Assembly (NCBI RefSeq): GCF_001896205.1
Contig: NZ_MPNU01000001.1
Location: forward strand, 425,050 to 489,049
Reading direction: 5' to 3'
Length of the DNA stretch: 64,000 nt
Source of the DNA: Edwardsiella piscicida
Lineage (GTDB): Bacteria; Pseudomonadota; Gammaproteobacteria; Enterobacterales; Enterobacteriaceae
The notes under the pieces were generated by a model. The model was not told where the DNA came from and ran no database searches. It saw nothing but the letters and a program-made list of their open reading frames with translations. Shown here one piece after another: positions 8,981 to 18,554 of the stretch; position 1 is the first letter of the stretch, and every line of letters begins with the position of its first letter. Both the position numbers and the translations under genes were made by a program.

Positions 8981-11900
8981 TTATAGGCAGGTTTTCACCA
9001 TGGAGCAGTCGAGGCTAGCCATGGTCGGCACTGGATAATCGACAGATGTCGTGTTATTCCACAGGCGTGTCCCTACGTCATAATGTCGGGCTGTATTATC
9101 CAATAATGTATTCCACCCCACCAACGCCTCGGCATAGTTCCTCTTAAGTTGATATTTGTAGATTGCCCATCGATAGGCTCCCGCGCCATTTGAGGCTAAG
9201 ACACTGTACTCATCGCTATCAGAGAGTCCGTTACCTATATCGAATGCCCCCCACTCACTGCTGTTGACGCCATAGCGTGCCGCTAATACCTTGTTGTCAC
9301 TGTTCCTCAGCAGATAAAGATTGGTTGCGGTCGGTCTAGAACCCTCCGTTCCGGGATTAACTGACAGCTGATTATTTTGGGTTTTTGTATCTGAAATCAC
9401 TACGTTCATTGCGGTAAATGTCGCCTTTTCAGTGAGCGTAGCAAGCGCTGTGCCATTCACTTCGACTGAAATATCGATACTTCCCGGAATGATATTAGAT
9501 ACCGTCGCCGTATAGACGCCGTTTCCATCATCTCTCACCGCCCCGAACGTGGAGTACTCCGGTGCGCTACTGATAAATTTCACGCGCTGTCCGCTTACCG
9601 GATTACCATGTGTATCTTTCAATGTTAGGGTTAATGCGATGGGTGAATTCGCCTCCGCGGTAGCGTTATCGAGTGCCAGGGTTGACTGTGCACTATCCAG
9701 GTGATCCTTATTGCCATTCAGCGTTACCGTAGTATGCAGCGATGCATTCATCGGATTGCCATTCACCGTCACGGTGATGGTGGTTGTGAACGCTTCGGTC
9801 CCCGCGAGAGTTGCATGGTAGGTACCGTCATTCAGGGGTGTCGTGGAGCTGATAGTAATACCATTGGTTTTACTGCTGATAAATTTCACATCCTGACTCG
9901 AGATAGGATTTAGGTGTGCATCCCTCAAGGTCAATTTTAATGCGGATGTCTCTACGCCGTTGGCCACGATCAGGTTTGGCGTTGCTTCGACGCTCGATTT
10001 GCTGGGGTCTGGCGCGGAGCTATCGCCATTGATGGGAACCTCCAGATTGAGCGGGAATGCGCTGCCATTTAGCTGGGTGGTCACATGGGCGATCCCCGCC
10101 GCGGTGCCGGCATAGATCGTCGCCGTATAGGTACCGTCGGCATGGCCGGTCGTCCTACCCCCATCGCTGATGGAGCCTAAATCGGTGGACAGAACGACCT
10201 CTTGTCCGGTGATGGGATTACCATGCACATCTTTCAGGGTCAGGGTCAATGTTGCTCTCCCCGAGGTTCCCGTAGTTGCCTCAAGGTTATACGGATTAGC
10301 CTCCAGGGTGGATAGCGTGGCGTCGGGTTTACTGCTGTCGGCGATGAGCGTCACCGTCGCCGCATGCACGGCCAGCGCTTTGCCGCCGACGGTAACGGTT
10401 ATCTCGGTCGTGCCCGCGCGGGTACCGGTCAGGGTCGCGCTATAGCTACCGTTACCTTTTTCCGCGGTGGCCGTGAGATGAATACCGTCCTTTTCACTGC
10501 TGATAAACGCGACATCCTGCCCACTAATCGGGTTGTCGTTGATATCCTTCAGCATCAGCGTCAGCGTCGAGGCCTGGGTGCTGTCGGCCACGATCTGCGT
10601 TGGCGCAGCTACCAATGTCGATCTGGCGCTATCGGGGTGGCTGCTGTCGGCGGTCAGGGTCACCGTCGCCGCGCTCACCGCGAGCGGCTGGCCATTCACC
10701 GTTACCGTTATCTGCGTGCCGATGGCGCGGGTTCCCTGCAGCGTCGCGCTGTAGTCGCCATTCCCGTTATCGGTCGTACCGCTTACCGTGATGCCGTCGT
10801 GCTCGCTGCTGATAAAGGCGACCGTCTGACCGCTAATCAGGTTGCCGTTGACGTCCTTAAGCGTCAGCGTCAGCGTCGAGGCATCGCTCCCGTTGGCCAC
10901 GATAGTCTCGGGGGTGGCCTTAAGGCTGGACTTGGCGGCATCGGGATTGCTGCTGTCCGCCGTCAGATTGACGGTCTTCGCATCGATAGCCAAGGCGACC
11001 CCATTAACCGTTACCGTAATCTGGGTACTGACGGCGTGGGTACCGCTCAGGGTGGCGCTATAATTACCGCTACCGTCATCCGTGGTACTGCTGACGGTGA
11101 TACCGGTATTCTCGCTGCTGATAAAGGCCACGCGCTGCCCGTTGATCGGGTTATCGTGGATATCCTTCAGCGCCAGCGTCAGCGTGGAGGCCTCTATCCC
11201 ATTGGCCACGATCTGCTCAGGCTTGGCCGTCAGGGTCGACAGAGCGGCGTCGGGCTTACTGCTGTCGGCGGTCAGGGTCACCGTCGCGGCGTTCACCGCC
11301 AGCGGATTGCCATCGATCGTCACCGTCACCTGGGTCATACCGGCTCGGGTGCCGCTCAGCGCGGCGCGATAACGGCCGTTACCCTCGTCGCTGGTATTGC
11401 CGACGCTAATTCCGCTCTTTTCGCTGCTGACAAATTTCACGTTTTGCCCGCTGATCGGGTTGCCGTTGATATCCTTCAGCGTCAGCGTTAGCGCCGCGGC
11501 CTCTGTCCCGTTAGCTACGATCTGATCGGGCTTCGCTGCCAGGGTCGACTTGGTGGCATCGGGCTGGCTGCTATCGGCGGTCAGGGTCAGGCTGGGCGCA
11601 TTCAGCCGCAATTCATTGCCGTTGACCGTGGTGAGGATGCGTGCACTACCCGCGGTGATACCGGCGGTGAGTACGGCGCTATAGGTACCATCGCCATGAT
11701 CCACCGTGCGTCCAACGACGATACCCAGATCGCCGCTGAATGCGACCGTTTGTCCGGCCAGCAGGTTACCGTTCACGTCCTTCAGCGTGAGCGTCAAGGT
11801 GGCGTTATCCTTACCATTGGCAACGATACGCGACGGATCGACAACCAGTGCGGATTGCCCCGCATCCGGATTGCTGCTGTCCGCCTTCAGGCGGACGGTC

Positions 11901-14900
11901 TCTGCCGCGACGCCCAGCGTGACGCCATTGACCTTCACGGTAATCTGGGTGCTGACGGCGCGGGTGCCGGTCAACGTCGCGCTATAGCGACCGTTCCCCT
12001 CATCGGCGGTGGTAGTGATGCTAACGCCGTTCGTTTCGCTGCTGATAAACGCCACGTTCTGATCCGCCAGTGGATTATCGTTGATATCCTTCAGCAGTAG
12101 CGTCAGCGTGGCGGCATCGCTCCCATTGGCGACGATCTCATGTGGATTAACCGCGAAGCTGGACAGGCTGGCGTCGGGTTTACTGCTGTCGGCATGCAGC
12201 GTTACCGTTACGGCACTCACCGCCAGCGGTTTGCCATCGACGGTCACCGTTACCTGGGTCATACCGGCACGGGTGCCGCTCAGGGTGGCGCTATAGCGGC
12301 CGTTGTCCTCGTCGGTGGTCTGGCTGATGCGAACGCCGTTCTTTTCGCTGCTGATAAAAGCTACGCTCTGCCCGCTAATCGGGTTGCCGTTGATATCCTT
12401 CAGGATCAGCGCCAGCGCGGCGCTATCGGCTCCGTTAGCCACGATCTGGTTGGGGGTCACCGCCAGGGTCGATAGAGTGGCATCCGGCTTACTGCTGTCG
12501 GCGGTCAGGGTTACCGTCGCGGCGCTCACCGCCAGCGGCTTGCCATCGACCGTCACCGTTACCTGTGTCGCGCCGGCCCGGGTACCCTTTAGGGTGGCGC
12601 TATAGCGACCGTTGCCCTCATCCGTCGCGCCGCTGATGACGATGCCGGTGTTTTCGCTGCTGATAAAGGCGATGCGTTGTCCGCTAATCGGGTTGCCGTT
12701 GACATCTTTCAGCATCAGCGCCAGTGCGGCGGCCTCCGTTCCGTTAGCCACGATCTGGTTGGGTTTAGCCTCCAGGGTGGACAGGGCGGCATCCGGTTTA
12801 CTGCTGTCGGCGGTCAGGGTCACCGTCGCGGCGCTCACCGCCAGCGGATTACCATCGACCGCCACCGTTACCTGAGTGATACCGGCACGGGTGCCGCTCA
12901 GGGTGGCGCGATAGCGACCGTTGCCCTCGTCGGTGGTATTGCTGATGTTAACGCCGTTCTTTTCGCTGCTGATAAAGGCCACGCTCTGCCCGCTAATCAG
13001 ATTATCGTTGATATCCTTCAGCGTCAGCGTCAGCGTGGCGGCATCGACGCCATTGGCCACGATCCGGCTGGGGTTGGCCTCGAGGATCGATTTGTCGGCA
13101 TTCGGGTTGCTGCTGTCCGCCGTCAGGGTCACCCGCGCGGCGTGTACCGCCAGCGGTGTGCCATCGATCGTCACCGACACCTGGGTGATGCCCGCGCGGG
13201 TACCGCGCAGGGTGGCCGTGTAGCGGCCGTTGCCCTCATCCGTCGCGCTGCTGACGGTGATGCCGGTATTTTCGCTGCTGATAAAGGCGATGCGCTGCCC
13301 GCTAATCAGGTTGCCGTTGACATCTTTCAGCGTCAGCGTCAGCGCGGCGGCCTCTGTCCCGTTAGCCACGATCTGGCTGGGCTTGGCTTCCAAGAGTGAA
13401 CGGGTTGCATCAGGCCTGCTGCCGTCGGCGCTCAGGGTGACCGCTGCGGCACTCACCGCCAGCGGTTTGCCATCGACTGTCACCGTCACCTGGGTTGTAC
13501 CCGCGCGGGTACCGTTCAAGGTGGCGCTGTAGCTGCCGTTGCCATGGTCGGTGGTGTGGCTGATAGCGACGCCGTCACGCTCGCTGCTAATGAACGCCAC
13601 CTTCTGCCCGTCGATCGGATTGTCATTGATATCCTTTAGCGTCAGCGTCAGCGTTGCGGCGTCTGTCCCGTTGGCCACGATATGATCGGGCGTGGCTGTC
13701 AGGGTTGACTTGGCGGCGTCGGGCTGGCTGCTGTCGGCTGTCAGGGTTACTGGCGCGGAGCGCCCTAGCAGCGGTTTGCCATCGATCGCGACCGTTATCT
13801 GGAGGGGACCCGCGCGGGTTCCGCTCAGGGTGGCGCTGTAGTTGCCGTTACCGCTGTCGGTGGTGCTGCTGACCGTGATGCCGCTGCTTTCGCTGCTGAT
13901 AAAGGTCACGCTCTGCCCACTAATCGGGTTGCCATAGGCATCCTTCAGCTGCAGCGTCAGCGCCGTGGCGTCTTTACCGTTGGCGATGATGCTCTTGGGG
14001 CTGGCCAGGAGTATCGACTTATTAGCATCGGGATGTGCGCTGTCCGCGATAAAATTCACCGACTGCGTTTGGCTTACGCCATTCACGGTTGCCGTGATAA
14101 GCGTCGCGCCCGCCGCCGTATTCGTGACATTCAGGCGCGCTACGCCATGCTGATCCGTATTTATCTCAGCATTGCTTGGTTTAGCGCCATTATTGGTCGT
14201 CATCAGGATCGTTTTATTCGCGACGCGGCCCCCGCTCTCATCGGTGAGGATGTAATCCACGCTGATGGCGTCGCTGCCATTCGCTACGGCGTTATCATGC
14301 TGAACTTCGAACTTACCCTGAAAAACGGTCGGTGGCTCAACGGTAACCGTCAGATTGATGGTGTTGGATTGATTTCCTTTCGTATCAAATGCCGTGGCGC
14401 TCAGGTGATAAGTATTGGCCGCGATTTCAGCTTGCGCTGTCGCGTGGCTGCCGCTGCGCCTTGCCGTAGCGCTATAGCGATAAGAGGGTAGGGTTAGGTT
14501 GAAGTGGGTTTTGTCCTGGCGCTGTAGCTTTCCGCCCGCTGAAATAAACTCAGCGTCCTGCCAAACAATATCCTGCAAGCCATATTTAGTTTGCAATATG
14601 GCACTGATCATATGCTCCGAGCCCGGCTGCCCACTGAGGGTGTCGCTGGGCAGGGATAAATGCATAAGATTCTGTTTTTGGTACTCTAAGACGATATTGT
14701 TGTTACGCTCAACCAGATTATAGCGGCTCTCGGAAATCAGACGAGAATGGGGAACGGCGGAGGGATCGACTTGAGCTCGCCAGTCATCGCCAATACGATA
14801 GTTTAGCTGTACATTGAATTGGGTATCATGCTCGCTATTTTTACCCAAACGCTGGTCAACACCCAACGTTAATAGGGGGAAGGGGGTATAGTTTACACCT

Positions 14901-16054
14901 ACGGTAAAGGCGTAAGGGTTACGCTGTAAGTTATCCTTACCAAATAGCCCTACCGCATCCCCGAAGTATTGCTCATACATTAACTTCCCACCTAACTGTG
15001 GCAATGTAGGCATCCAGGCATTGGCTCTGACATCGAAGCCATTTGCCGGGCGTTCATTATAATCAGCCAGATCACGTGACTGATGCCAGTCGCTCAGGCG
15101 TAGGTAACCATTAAGTGAGAGTTGTAAATAGTCGGTCCATGCCTCGCTCCCTAGGCCAAGGCGTGAGTTTTTTCCGCTCAGGTCATGATCGTAAAAGGCA
15201 TTTACCCCGAATAACCAATTGTTGGATAAGGTACGAGTACCAATACCGATATTTAGCGTATTGCGATGATCTCTATTGCGAAAGCCTAACTGGGTAAAGG
15301 TTGTCGTTGTCGGTGTGTCGTAAAACGGCAATAGCCAGTCAAGTGCGCTTCCATCAAGCGAAAAGTTTTTATCGATATTAAGTTGAAGTTGCGCGGTGCC
15401 GTATTTACTTAACCATTTGACGATTTCATCATTGGCGGCAGCCGTGGCCCAAGATCGCGCCATTTCCGATGCAGCATTGGATGACTGGGGCGATGCCAGT
15501 ACGCGCCCTACGCCCATCAGTTGGCCTGCAACTCGGCTCTCTCTTTCCGATGTATCGGCGTGCGGAGAGAGCGGCGTTGCGGCAGCAGGTGAGCCCGGCT
15601 TGGTCAGCGAGGAGCCTGAGTGGGGAATATCAATTTCATCGCCGGCACCGATCTTGTCGATACCGTGGGCGAACTTACGAAACTGGTTTATTTTTTTTAG
15701 TTGGCTAACCGTTACGCCCAGTTTTTTCGCGACGCTGCCTACCGTTTCACCCTTTTTTAAAATATAGGGTTCAGTTGATTGTGCGTGTATTTGCATCGAA
15801 CTGCGCTGCGCGGCCGCAAGACTCATACTTGGCGAAAATGAAATCGCGATAGGGAATAGTATCTGAGTGATAATATTACACCACGCCATCACCTTAATCT
15901 TGATGGGCTGTGGTGGCGTCGCCATTTTACGTGCGATGGGTTTATTCGACGATGTGCTGTTGGACTTTCTGGGACGTCCATTGATTAATGGCAGTATGGA
16001 ACTTAGCCTTTTCTTGCTTATTAAGTTCAATATGTCATATGTATATTTAAACAT
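8981..16054 (-). CDS. Inverse autotransporter adhesin (invasin/intimin family) with 16 Ig-like repeats
   Basis: A 2357-residue outer-membrane adhesin. Order: extended N-terminus and signal peptide (about 55-82; the true start may be Met 44 or 55), LysM peptidoglycan-binding domain (about 97-144), intimin-type beta-barrel translocator (about 190-480), a transition domain, then 16 bacterial Ig-like (Big_1) repeats of about 100 residues, each opening with an ADSS.PDA..S signature and carrying ..IVANG. The C-terminal domain of about 110 residues ends in a Cys pair (DCSMVKTC), as in invasin-type lectin-like tips. Such proteins thread the passenger outward through their own barrel and bind host receptors or other cells. 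It is flanked by the SPI-4-like locus and an AraC-type gene. It resembles the invasin reported from Edwardsiella, from memory. The most alike repeats are the central ones, which suggests recent duplication. Confidence 0.9.
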   Translation of the reverse strand: MFKYTYDILNLISKKRLSSILPLINGRPRKSNSTSSNKPIARKMATPPQPIKIKVMAWCNIITQILFPIAISFSPSMSLAAAQRSSMQIHAQSTEPYILKKGETVGSVAKKLGVTVSQLKKINQFRKFAHGIDKIGAGDEIDIPHSGSSLTKPGSPAAATPLSPHADTSERESRVAGQLMGVGRVLASPQSSNAASEMARSWATAAANDEIVKWLSKYGTAQLQLNIDKNFSLDGSALDWLLPFYDTPTTTTFTQLGFRNRDHRNTLNIGIGTRTLSNNWLFGVNAFYDHDLSGKNSRLGLGSEAWTDYLQLSLNGYLRLSDWHQSRDLADYNERPANGFDVRANAWMPTLPQLGGKLMYEQYFGDAVGLFGKDNLQRNPYAFTVGVNYTPFPLLTLGVDQRLGKNSEHDTQFNVQLNYRIGDDWRAQVDPSAVPHSRLISESRYNLVERNNNIVLEYQKQNLMHLSLPSDTLSGQPGSEHMISAILQTKYGLQDIVWQDAEFISAGGKLQRQDKTHFNLTLPSYRYSATARRSGSHATAQAEIAANTYHLSATAFDTKGNQSNTINLTVTVEPPTVFQGKFEVQHDNAVANGSDAISVDYILTDESGGRVANKTILMTTNNGAKPSNAEINTDQHGVARLNVTNTAAGATLITATVNGVSQTQSVNFIADSAHPDANKSILLASPKSIIANGKDATALTLQLKDAYGNPISGQSVTFISSESSGITVSSTTDSGNGNYSATLSGTRAGPLQITVAIDGKPLLGRSAPVTLTADSSQPDAAKSTLTATPDHIVANGTDAATLTLTLKDINDNPIDGQKVAFISSERDGVAISHTTDHGNGSYSATLNGTRAGTTQVTVTVDGKPLAVSAAAVTLSADGSRPDATRSLLEAKPSQIVANGTEAAALTLTLKDVNGNLISGQRIAFISSENTGITVSSATDEGNGRYTATLRGTRAGITQVSVTIDGTPLAVHAARVTLTADSSNPNADKSILEANPSRIVANGVDAATLTLTLKDINDNLISGQSVAFISSEKNGVNISNTTDEGNGRYRATLSGTRAGITQVTVAVDGNPLAVSAATVTLTADSSKPDAALSTLEAKPNQIVANGTEAAALALMLKDVNGNPISGQRIAFISSENTGIVISGATDEGNGRYSATLKGTRAGATQVTVTVDGKPLAVSAATVTLTADSSKPDATLSTLAVTPNQIVANGADSAALALILKDINGNPISGQSVAFISSEKNGVRISQTTDEDNGRYSATLSGTRAGMTQVTVTVDGKPLAVSAVTVTLHADSSKPDASLSSFAVNPHEIVANGSDAATLTLLLKDINDNPLADQNVAFISSETNGVSITTTADEGNGRYSATLTGTRAVSTQITVKVNGVTLGVAAETVRLKADSSNPDAGQSALVVDPSRIVANGKDNATLTLTLKDVNGNLLAGQTVAFSGDLGIVVGRTVDHGDGTYSAVLTAGITAGSARILTTVNGNELRLNAPSLTLTADSSQPDATKSTLAAKPDQIVANGTEAAALTLTLKDINGNPISGQNVKFVSSEKSGISVGNTSDEGNGRYRAALSGTRAGMTQVTVTIDGNPLAVNAATVTLTADSSKPDAALSTLTAKPEQIVANGIEASTLTLALKDIHDNPINGQRVAFISSENTGITVSSTTDDGSGNYSATLSGTHAVSTQITVTVNGVALAIDAKTVNLTADSSNPDAAKSSLKATPETIVANGSDASTLTLTLKDVNGNLISGQTVAFISSEHDGITVSGTTDNGNGDYSATLQGTRAIGTQITVTVNGQPLAVSAATVTLTADSSHPDSARSTLVAAPTQIVADSTQASTLTLMLKDINDNPISGQDVAFISSEKDGIHLTATAEKGNGSYSATLTGTRAGTTEITVTVGGKALAVHAATVTLIADSSKPDATLSTLEANPYNLEATTGTSGRATLTLTLKDVHGNPITGQEVVLSTDLGSISDGGRTTGHADGTYTATIYAGTAAGIAHVTTQLNGSAFPLNLEVPINGDSSAPDPSKSSVEATPNLIVANGVETSALKLTLRDAHLNPISSQDVKFISSKTNGITISSTTPLNDGTYHATLAGTEAFTTTITVTVNGNPMNASLHTTVTLNGNKDHLDSAQSTLALDNATAEANSPIALTLTLKDTHGNPVSGQRVKFISSAPEYSTFGAVRDDGNGVYTATVSNIIPGSIDISVEVNGTALATLTEKATFTAMNVVISDTKTQNNQLSVNPGTEGSRPTATNLYLLRNSDNKVLAARYGVNSSEWGAFDIGNGLSDSDEYSVLASNGAGAYRWAIYKYQLKRNYAEALVGWNTLLDNTARHYDVGTRLWNNTTSVDYPVPTMASLDCSMVKTCL
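9700..14200 (-). repeat. Tandem array of about 300-bp repeats encoding Ig-like domains
   Basis: Within the invasin gene, a unit of about 300 bp recurs in tandem. Markers are the repeated stretch for ADSS.PDA (for example near 11270, 12500, 12800, 13110) and that for GTRAG.TQVTVTVDG. Neighbouring copies differ by scattered substitutions, and copies near 11250-13450 are the most alike. Arrays of this sort change copy number by recombination and are difficult to assemble from short reads. Confidence 0.85.
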
Positions 16055-16521
16055 ACTCGTTTACACCTGTTCCATTCGTAATAAACAACCATGCGGCTAT
16101 GCGAAGACATGGCTAAAGTAACAATGTCAAGATAAAAATTGTTTTTCTAGGGTAGCGTAATGGTCTGAAAACGGTGAGCGTGATTGGATTGATCTCTGAA
16201 CCATTTGGCTCATTTTTGTGTTTTTTGAAATTTAACCATAGATATATCAGGTTTTTTTATCGATTCGTGGTGTGTTGAGCTAATGATTTTGATTGTTTAG
16301 CCAAAAATACAAGGTTAATGTCATTTTGCTAATATATAGTGTGCCAAAAAGAATCATTAACTAATGAGATAGAATTGTAATTATATATTTTAATCTATTA
16401 TATTTATGGCGCATTATTTATGACTCATTGTCACACAGGTGTAATTGGACTCGTTATCGGCAATAACAAAAACATGACCGATATGTAACTATTTGATAGT
16501 AGTGGATTTTATTGAGTAACC
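16055..16521. promoter_or_regulatory. AT-rich divergent intergenic region between invasin and AraC-type gene
   Basis: 467 bases, strongly AT-rich (several runs of A and T), between two divergent starts. It should contain both promoters and probably binding sites for the adjacent AraC-type protein and for H-NS-like silencers, which favour such DNA. I could not pick a specific promoter or operator. Confidence 0.5.
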
Positions 16522-17387
16522 ATGATGACGTGTGATGAACAAGAAATAACTATTTCTCAAGGAGTGAAAAGCAGTGATGCTTATCTTTGTGTGCCCATGG
16601 ATAGATATAAAAATAGAGTGAATGTTTTATCATCTCTCTTTAGTCTAAAGATATTTAAATCTATCTTGATACGGCTAACTGAGGGCGAAATGACAATTTA
16701 TAGTGAAAACGCTAAGGAGAAAACGGTATCTGGCACATCGTTACTTTTTTTGGCTAAAAACCAAACGGTCATCATCGCATTGAAGGCGGATGAAAAAAAA
16801 CCACTGTATGATATTTTAGAGTTGGATACCGAGACGATAAAAAATGCATACCGATATTTTTTTTTGATGTCGAGAATGAGTTGGCCTTAAGAAAGCGTGT
16901 GATGGTTAATTTCTTATCTACCAAGGTGGATAGAGAAGCCCTGATAGCCTTTCAGCTTTTTAAAAAAAAGACACAAACTCAATCCTTATCGAAGGAAAAA
17001 AAAGCAGCCTATCTTTTTTTTCTACTCTCTTACTTTGTTAGAGAGGCAGATGCGCTATCTCTCTTTAGAGGGGCGTCCTCTTACTTACTAAGAGATAAGG
17101 TGTATGACATTATCATAACGAACATTAGCTATAAATGGTCGCAGCAGGATATAGCGGATAGGCTCTTCATGAGTAGAGCTACGCTAAAAAGAAAGCTATT
17201 GTCGGAAAAAACAACGTTTAGTGATATTTATCTTAATGCAAGAATGAACCAGGCGATAAAGCTTTTGCGCATTGGCGAGTATAATATATCGCAAGTGGCA
17301 AATATGTGTGGTTATGAAAGCATCTCTTATTTTGCCAGGGTATTTAAATCATTCTTTAACAGAAAACCATCTGAATATATGTTGTGA
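16522..17387 (+). CDS. AraC-family regulator split by a frameshift at a run of nine T
   Basis: Two overlapping frames encode one AraC-type protein. The first (16522-16890) gives 122 residues of an N-terminal sensing domain. The second is open from about 16812 to 17387 and carries the C-terminal double helix-turn-helix (DRLFMSRATLKRKL, ..SQVANMCGYESISYFARVFKSFFNRKPSEY). The switch falls in nine consecutive T (16857-16865). One extra T (or two fewer) joins them into a smooth 288-residue product reading ...YRYFFFDVENELALRKRV.... The family is usually 250-300 residues. It could be a pseudogene, a phase-variable gene, a sequencing error, or a gene expressed by transcriptional slippage, as described for the AraC-type mxiE of Shigella, which also has a T9 run. 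It sits divergent from the invasin, a likely target. Confidence 0.75.
16857..16865 (+). repeat. Homopolymer of nine T at the AraC frame junction
   Basis: Nine consecutive T, preceded by ATA and followed by GATG, exactly where the reading frame of the AraC-type gene must change. Runs of this length are prone to polymerase slippage and to replication slippage. Confidence 0.9.
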
Positions 17388-17434
17388 TTTAATTTTTCTT
17401 TACGCCTTCCATCATATTCATGGTCAAGTATCGC

Positions 17435-17530
17435 TATAATATGAAGGCTGATAGCGTGTCTTGTTGCATTAAGCTTTCCCGATAGCTTAATTTGGCCTGA
17501 TTTAGGCTGCCGAGACACGCTTTTCGTCTT
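17435..17530 (+). ncRNA. Candidate small structured RNA downstream of the AraC-type gene
   Basis: A perfect TATAAT (17435-17440) is followed after 13 bases by a region that folds as a three-stem structure. Outer stem: GCGTGTCTTG (17454-17463) with CGAGACACGC (17511-17520). Inner stems: TTAAGCT/AGCTTAA (17469-17475 with 17484-17490) and GCCT/AGGC. It ends with TTTTCGTCTT. No good -35 is visible and it does not match any RNA I know. It may simply be the terminator of the AraC-type gene or a small inverted-repeat element. Confidence 0.35.
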
Positions 17531-18110
17531 ACCGCGTTAACCATTAAGATAAATAGTAATGGAATGGCAAGGCAGCGAATGAACGCTGGCGTTCATGTCT
17601 CCTGACGGGCGAGTATATTGCCGAGGGAGTTTGTCTGCGTGAGGTCGTCAGTGATGCTCCTAGGGGCGCCGAGGTGTATAGCGCGGCGGCTGAGGAGGTC
17701 ATGCAGTATTAAAGCCGATATGGCCGAGATAGGGGCCATGTTGAAGCCCGTACGTATATCGGCAACGGTGGATTTTCAGGGCCATCCTCTGTGGTGTCGC
17801 GGGGGTGAGCGCTGGCATTTGAGGCGAGTTTCCATTGGCGTCATGACGCTGTATGGTTGAAAAGGGGCGCACGCCGAGCACCTGACGGCATTGTGACGCA
17901 ATGGGCGTGGCTTACGTTTTTATGTCCGGCGTATGATGTCGCGCGAAATTTTGTCATCGCATTGTGGCCTCGCGGGTTTCAGATACACTAGTATGCGGTG
18001 ATATACCGGGATCGGCCGGAGGGCTCCCGAGCCGTCTGTGCGCCAGTACGCCACATTTATTCAGTGTTACCAACGGATTCTGGTATTATTCGGATAACAT
18101 TTACACATCA
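17531..18110. other. Intergenic stretch without a supportable gene
   Basis: About 580 bases between the AraC-type gene and yjeI. Only short, unrecognisable open frames. A short perfect palindrome (17579-17596, ATGAACGCT/GGCGTTCAT type) is present. This is the junction between the accessory region and the conserved backbone. Confidence 0.45.
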
Positions 18111-18123
18111 AATGGGGAATAAG

Positions 18124-18471
18124 ATGCGGATTAAAGGGTTACTGGGTCTGGCAGCCGTCATGCTGCTGGCAGGGTGCAGTACCATGACTCAGCTGTCTTC
18201 CGCCGGGCAGCAGGTGAAGTTTACCGATACGAAGCCGGGCACCGAATGCCAACTGCTGGGCGAAGCGGTGGGGACCCAGAGCAACTGGCTATCGGGTCAG
18301 GGCGGTGAAACCAGCTCCATGCGCGCCGCCGCTAACGATCTGCGCAACAAGGCTGCCGCAATGGGGGGCAACGTGGTCTACGGCGCCGTCAGCCCGAGCG
18401 AAAGCTTCTGGTCCAGCTTTGCTCCGCTGGATAGCAAGATGAGCGGACAGGTTTATAAATGCCCGAACTGA
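18124..18471 (+). CDS. yjeI: YjeI-like outer-membrane lipoprotein (DUF4156)
   Basis: A 115-residue lipoprotein. The start at 18124 follows GGGGAATAAG; a longer in-frame reading from 17998 lacks sense as a protein N-terminus. The signal sequence ends in the lipobox LLAGC (Cys at about 19). The mature domain has two further Cys and a conserved AA..LR..AA..GGN pattern typical of DUF4156. Function is unknown. In E. coli yjeI lies close to epmB-efp, and the same holds here except for the intervening lut operon, which supports the assignment. A bidirectional terminator follows. Confidence 0.85.
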   Translation: MRIKGLLGLAAVMLLAGCSTMTQLSSAGQQVKFTDTKPGTECQLLGEAVGTQSNWLSGQGGETSSMRAAANDLRNKAAAMGGNVVYGAVSPSESFWSSFAPLDSKMSGQVYKCPN

Positions 18472-18497
18472 GTGATGGTGACAGGGAGCGTCGGTTC

Positions 18498-18531
18498 AAA
18501 AAAGCCGCGGCCTGAGGGCCGCGGCTTTTTT
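18498..18531. terminator. Bidirectional terminator between yjeI and lutC
   Basis: GCCGCGGCC / GGCCGCGGC stem with a four-base loop, flanked by a run of A on the left and a run of T on the right, so it can serve the two convergent transcripts. Confidence 0.85.
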
Positions 18532-18554
18532 AGTGAGGGCGCCGACGTCGCCGT

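Noticed and set aside
10364-11491. Long open frame (375 codons) on the forward strand opposite the invasin
   Set aside because: It is the antisense shadow of the GC-rich Ig repeats and repeats with the same 300-base period; no start signal and no recognisable product.
9700-14200. CRISPR-like or mobile-element repeats
   Set aside because: The 300-base periodicity is explained by in-frame Ig-like domains.
17454-17520. Cloverleaf-like fold as a tRNA
   Set aside because: Only about 67 bases, no T-loop sequence and no usable anticodon arm.
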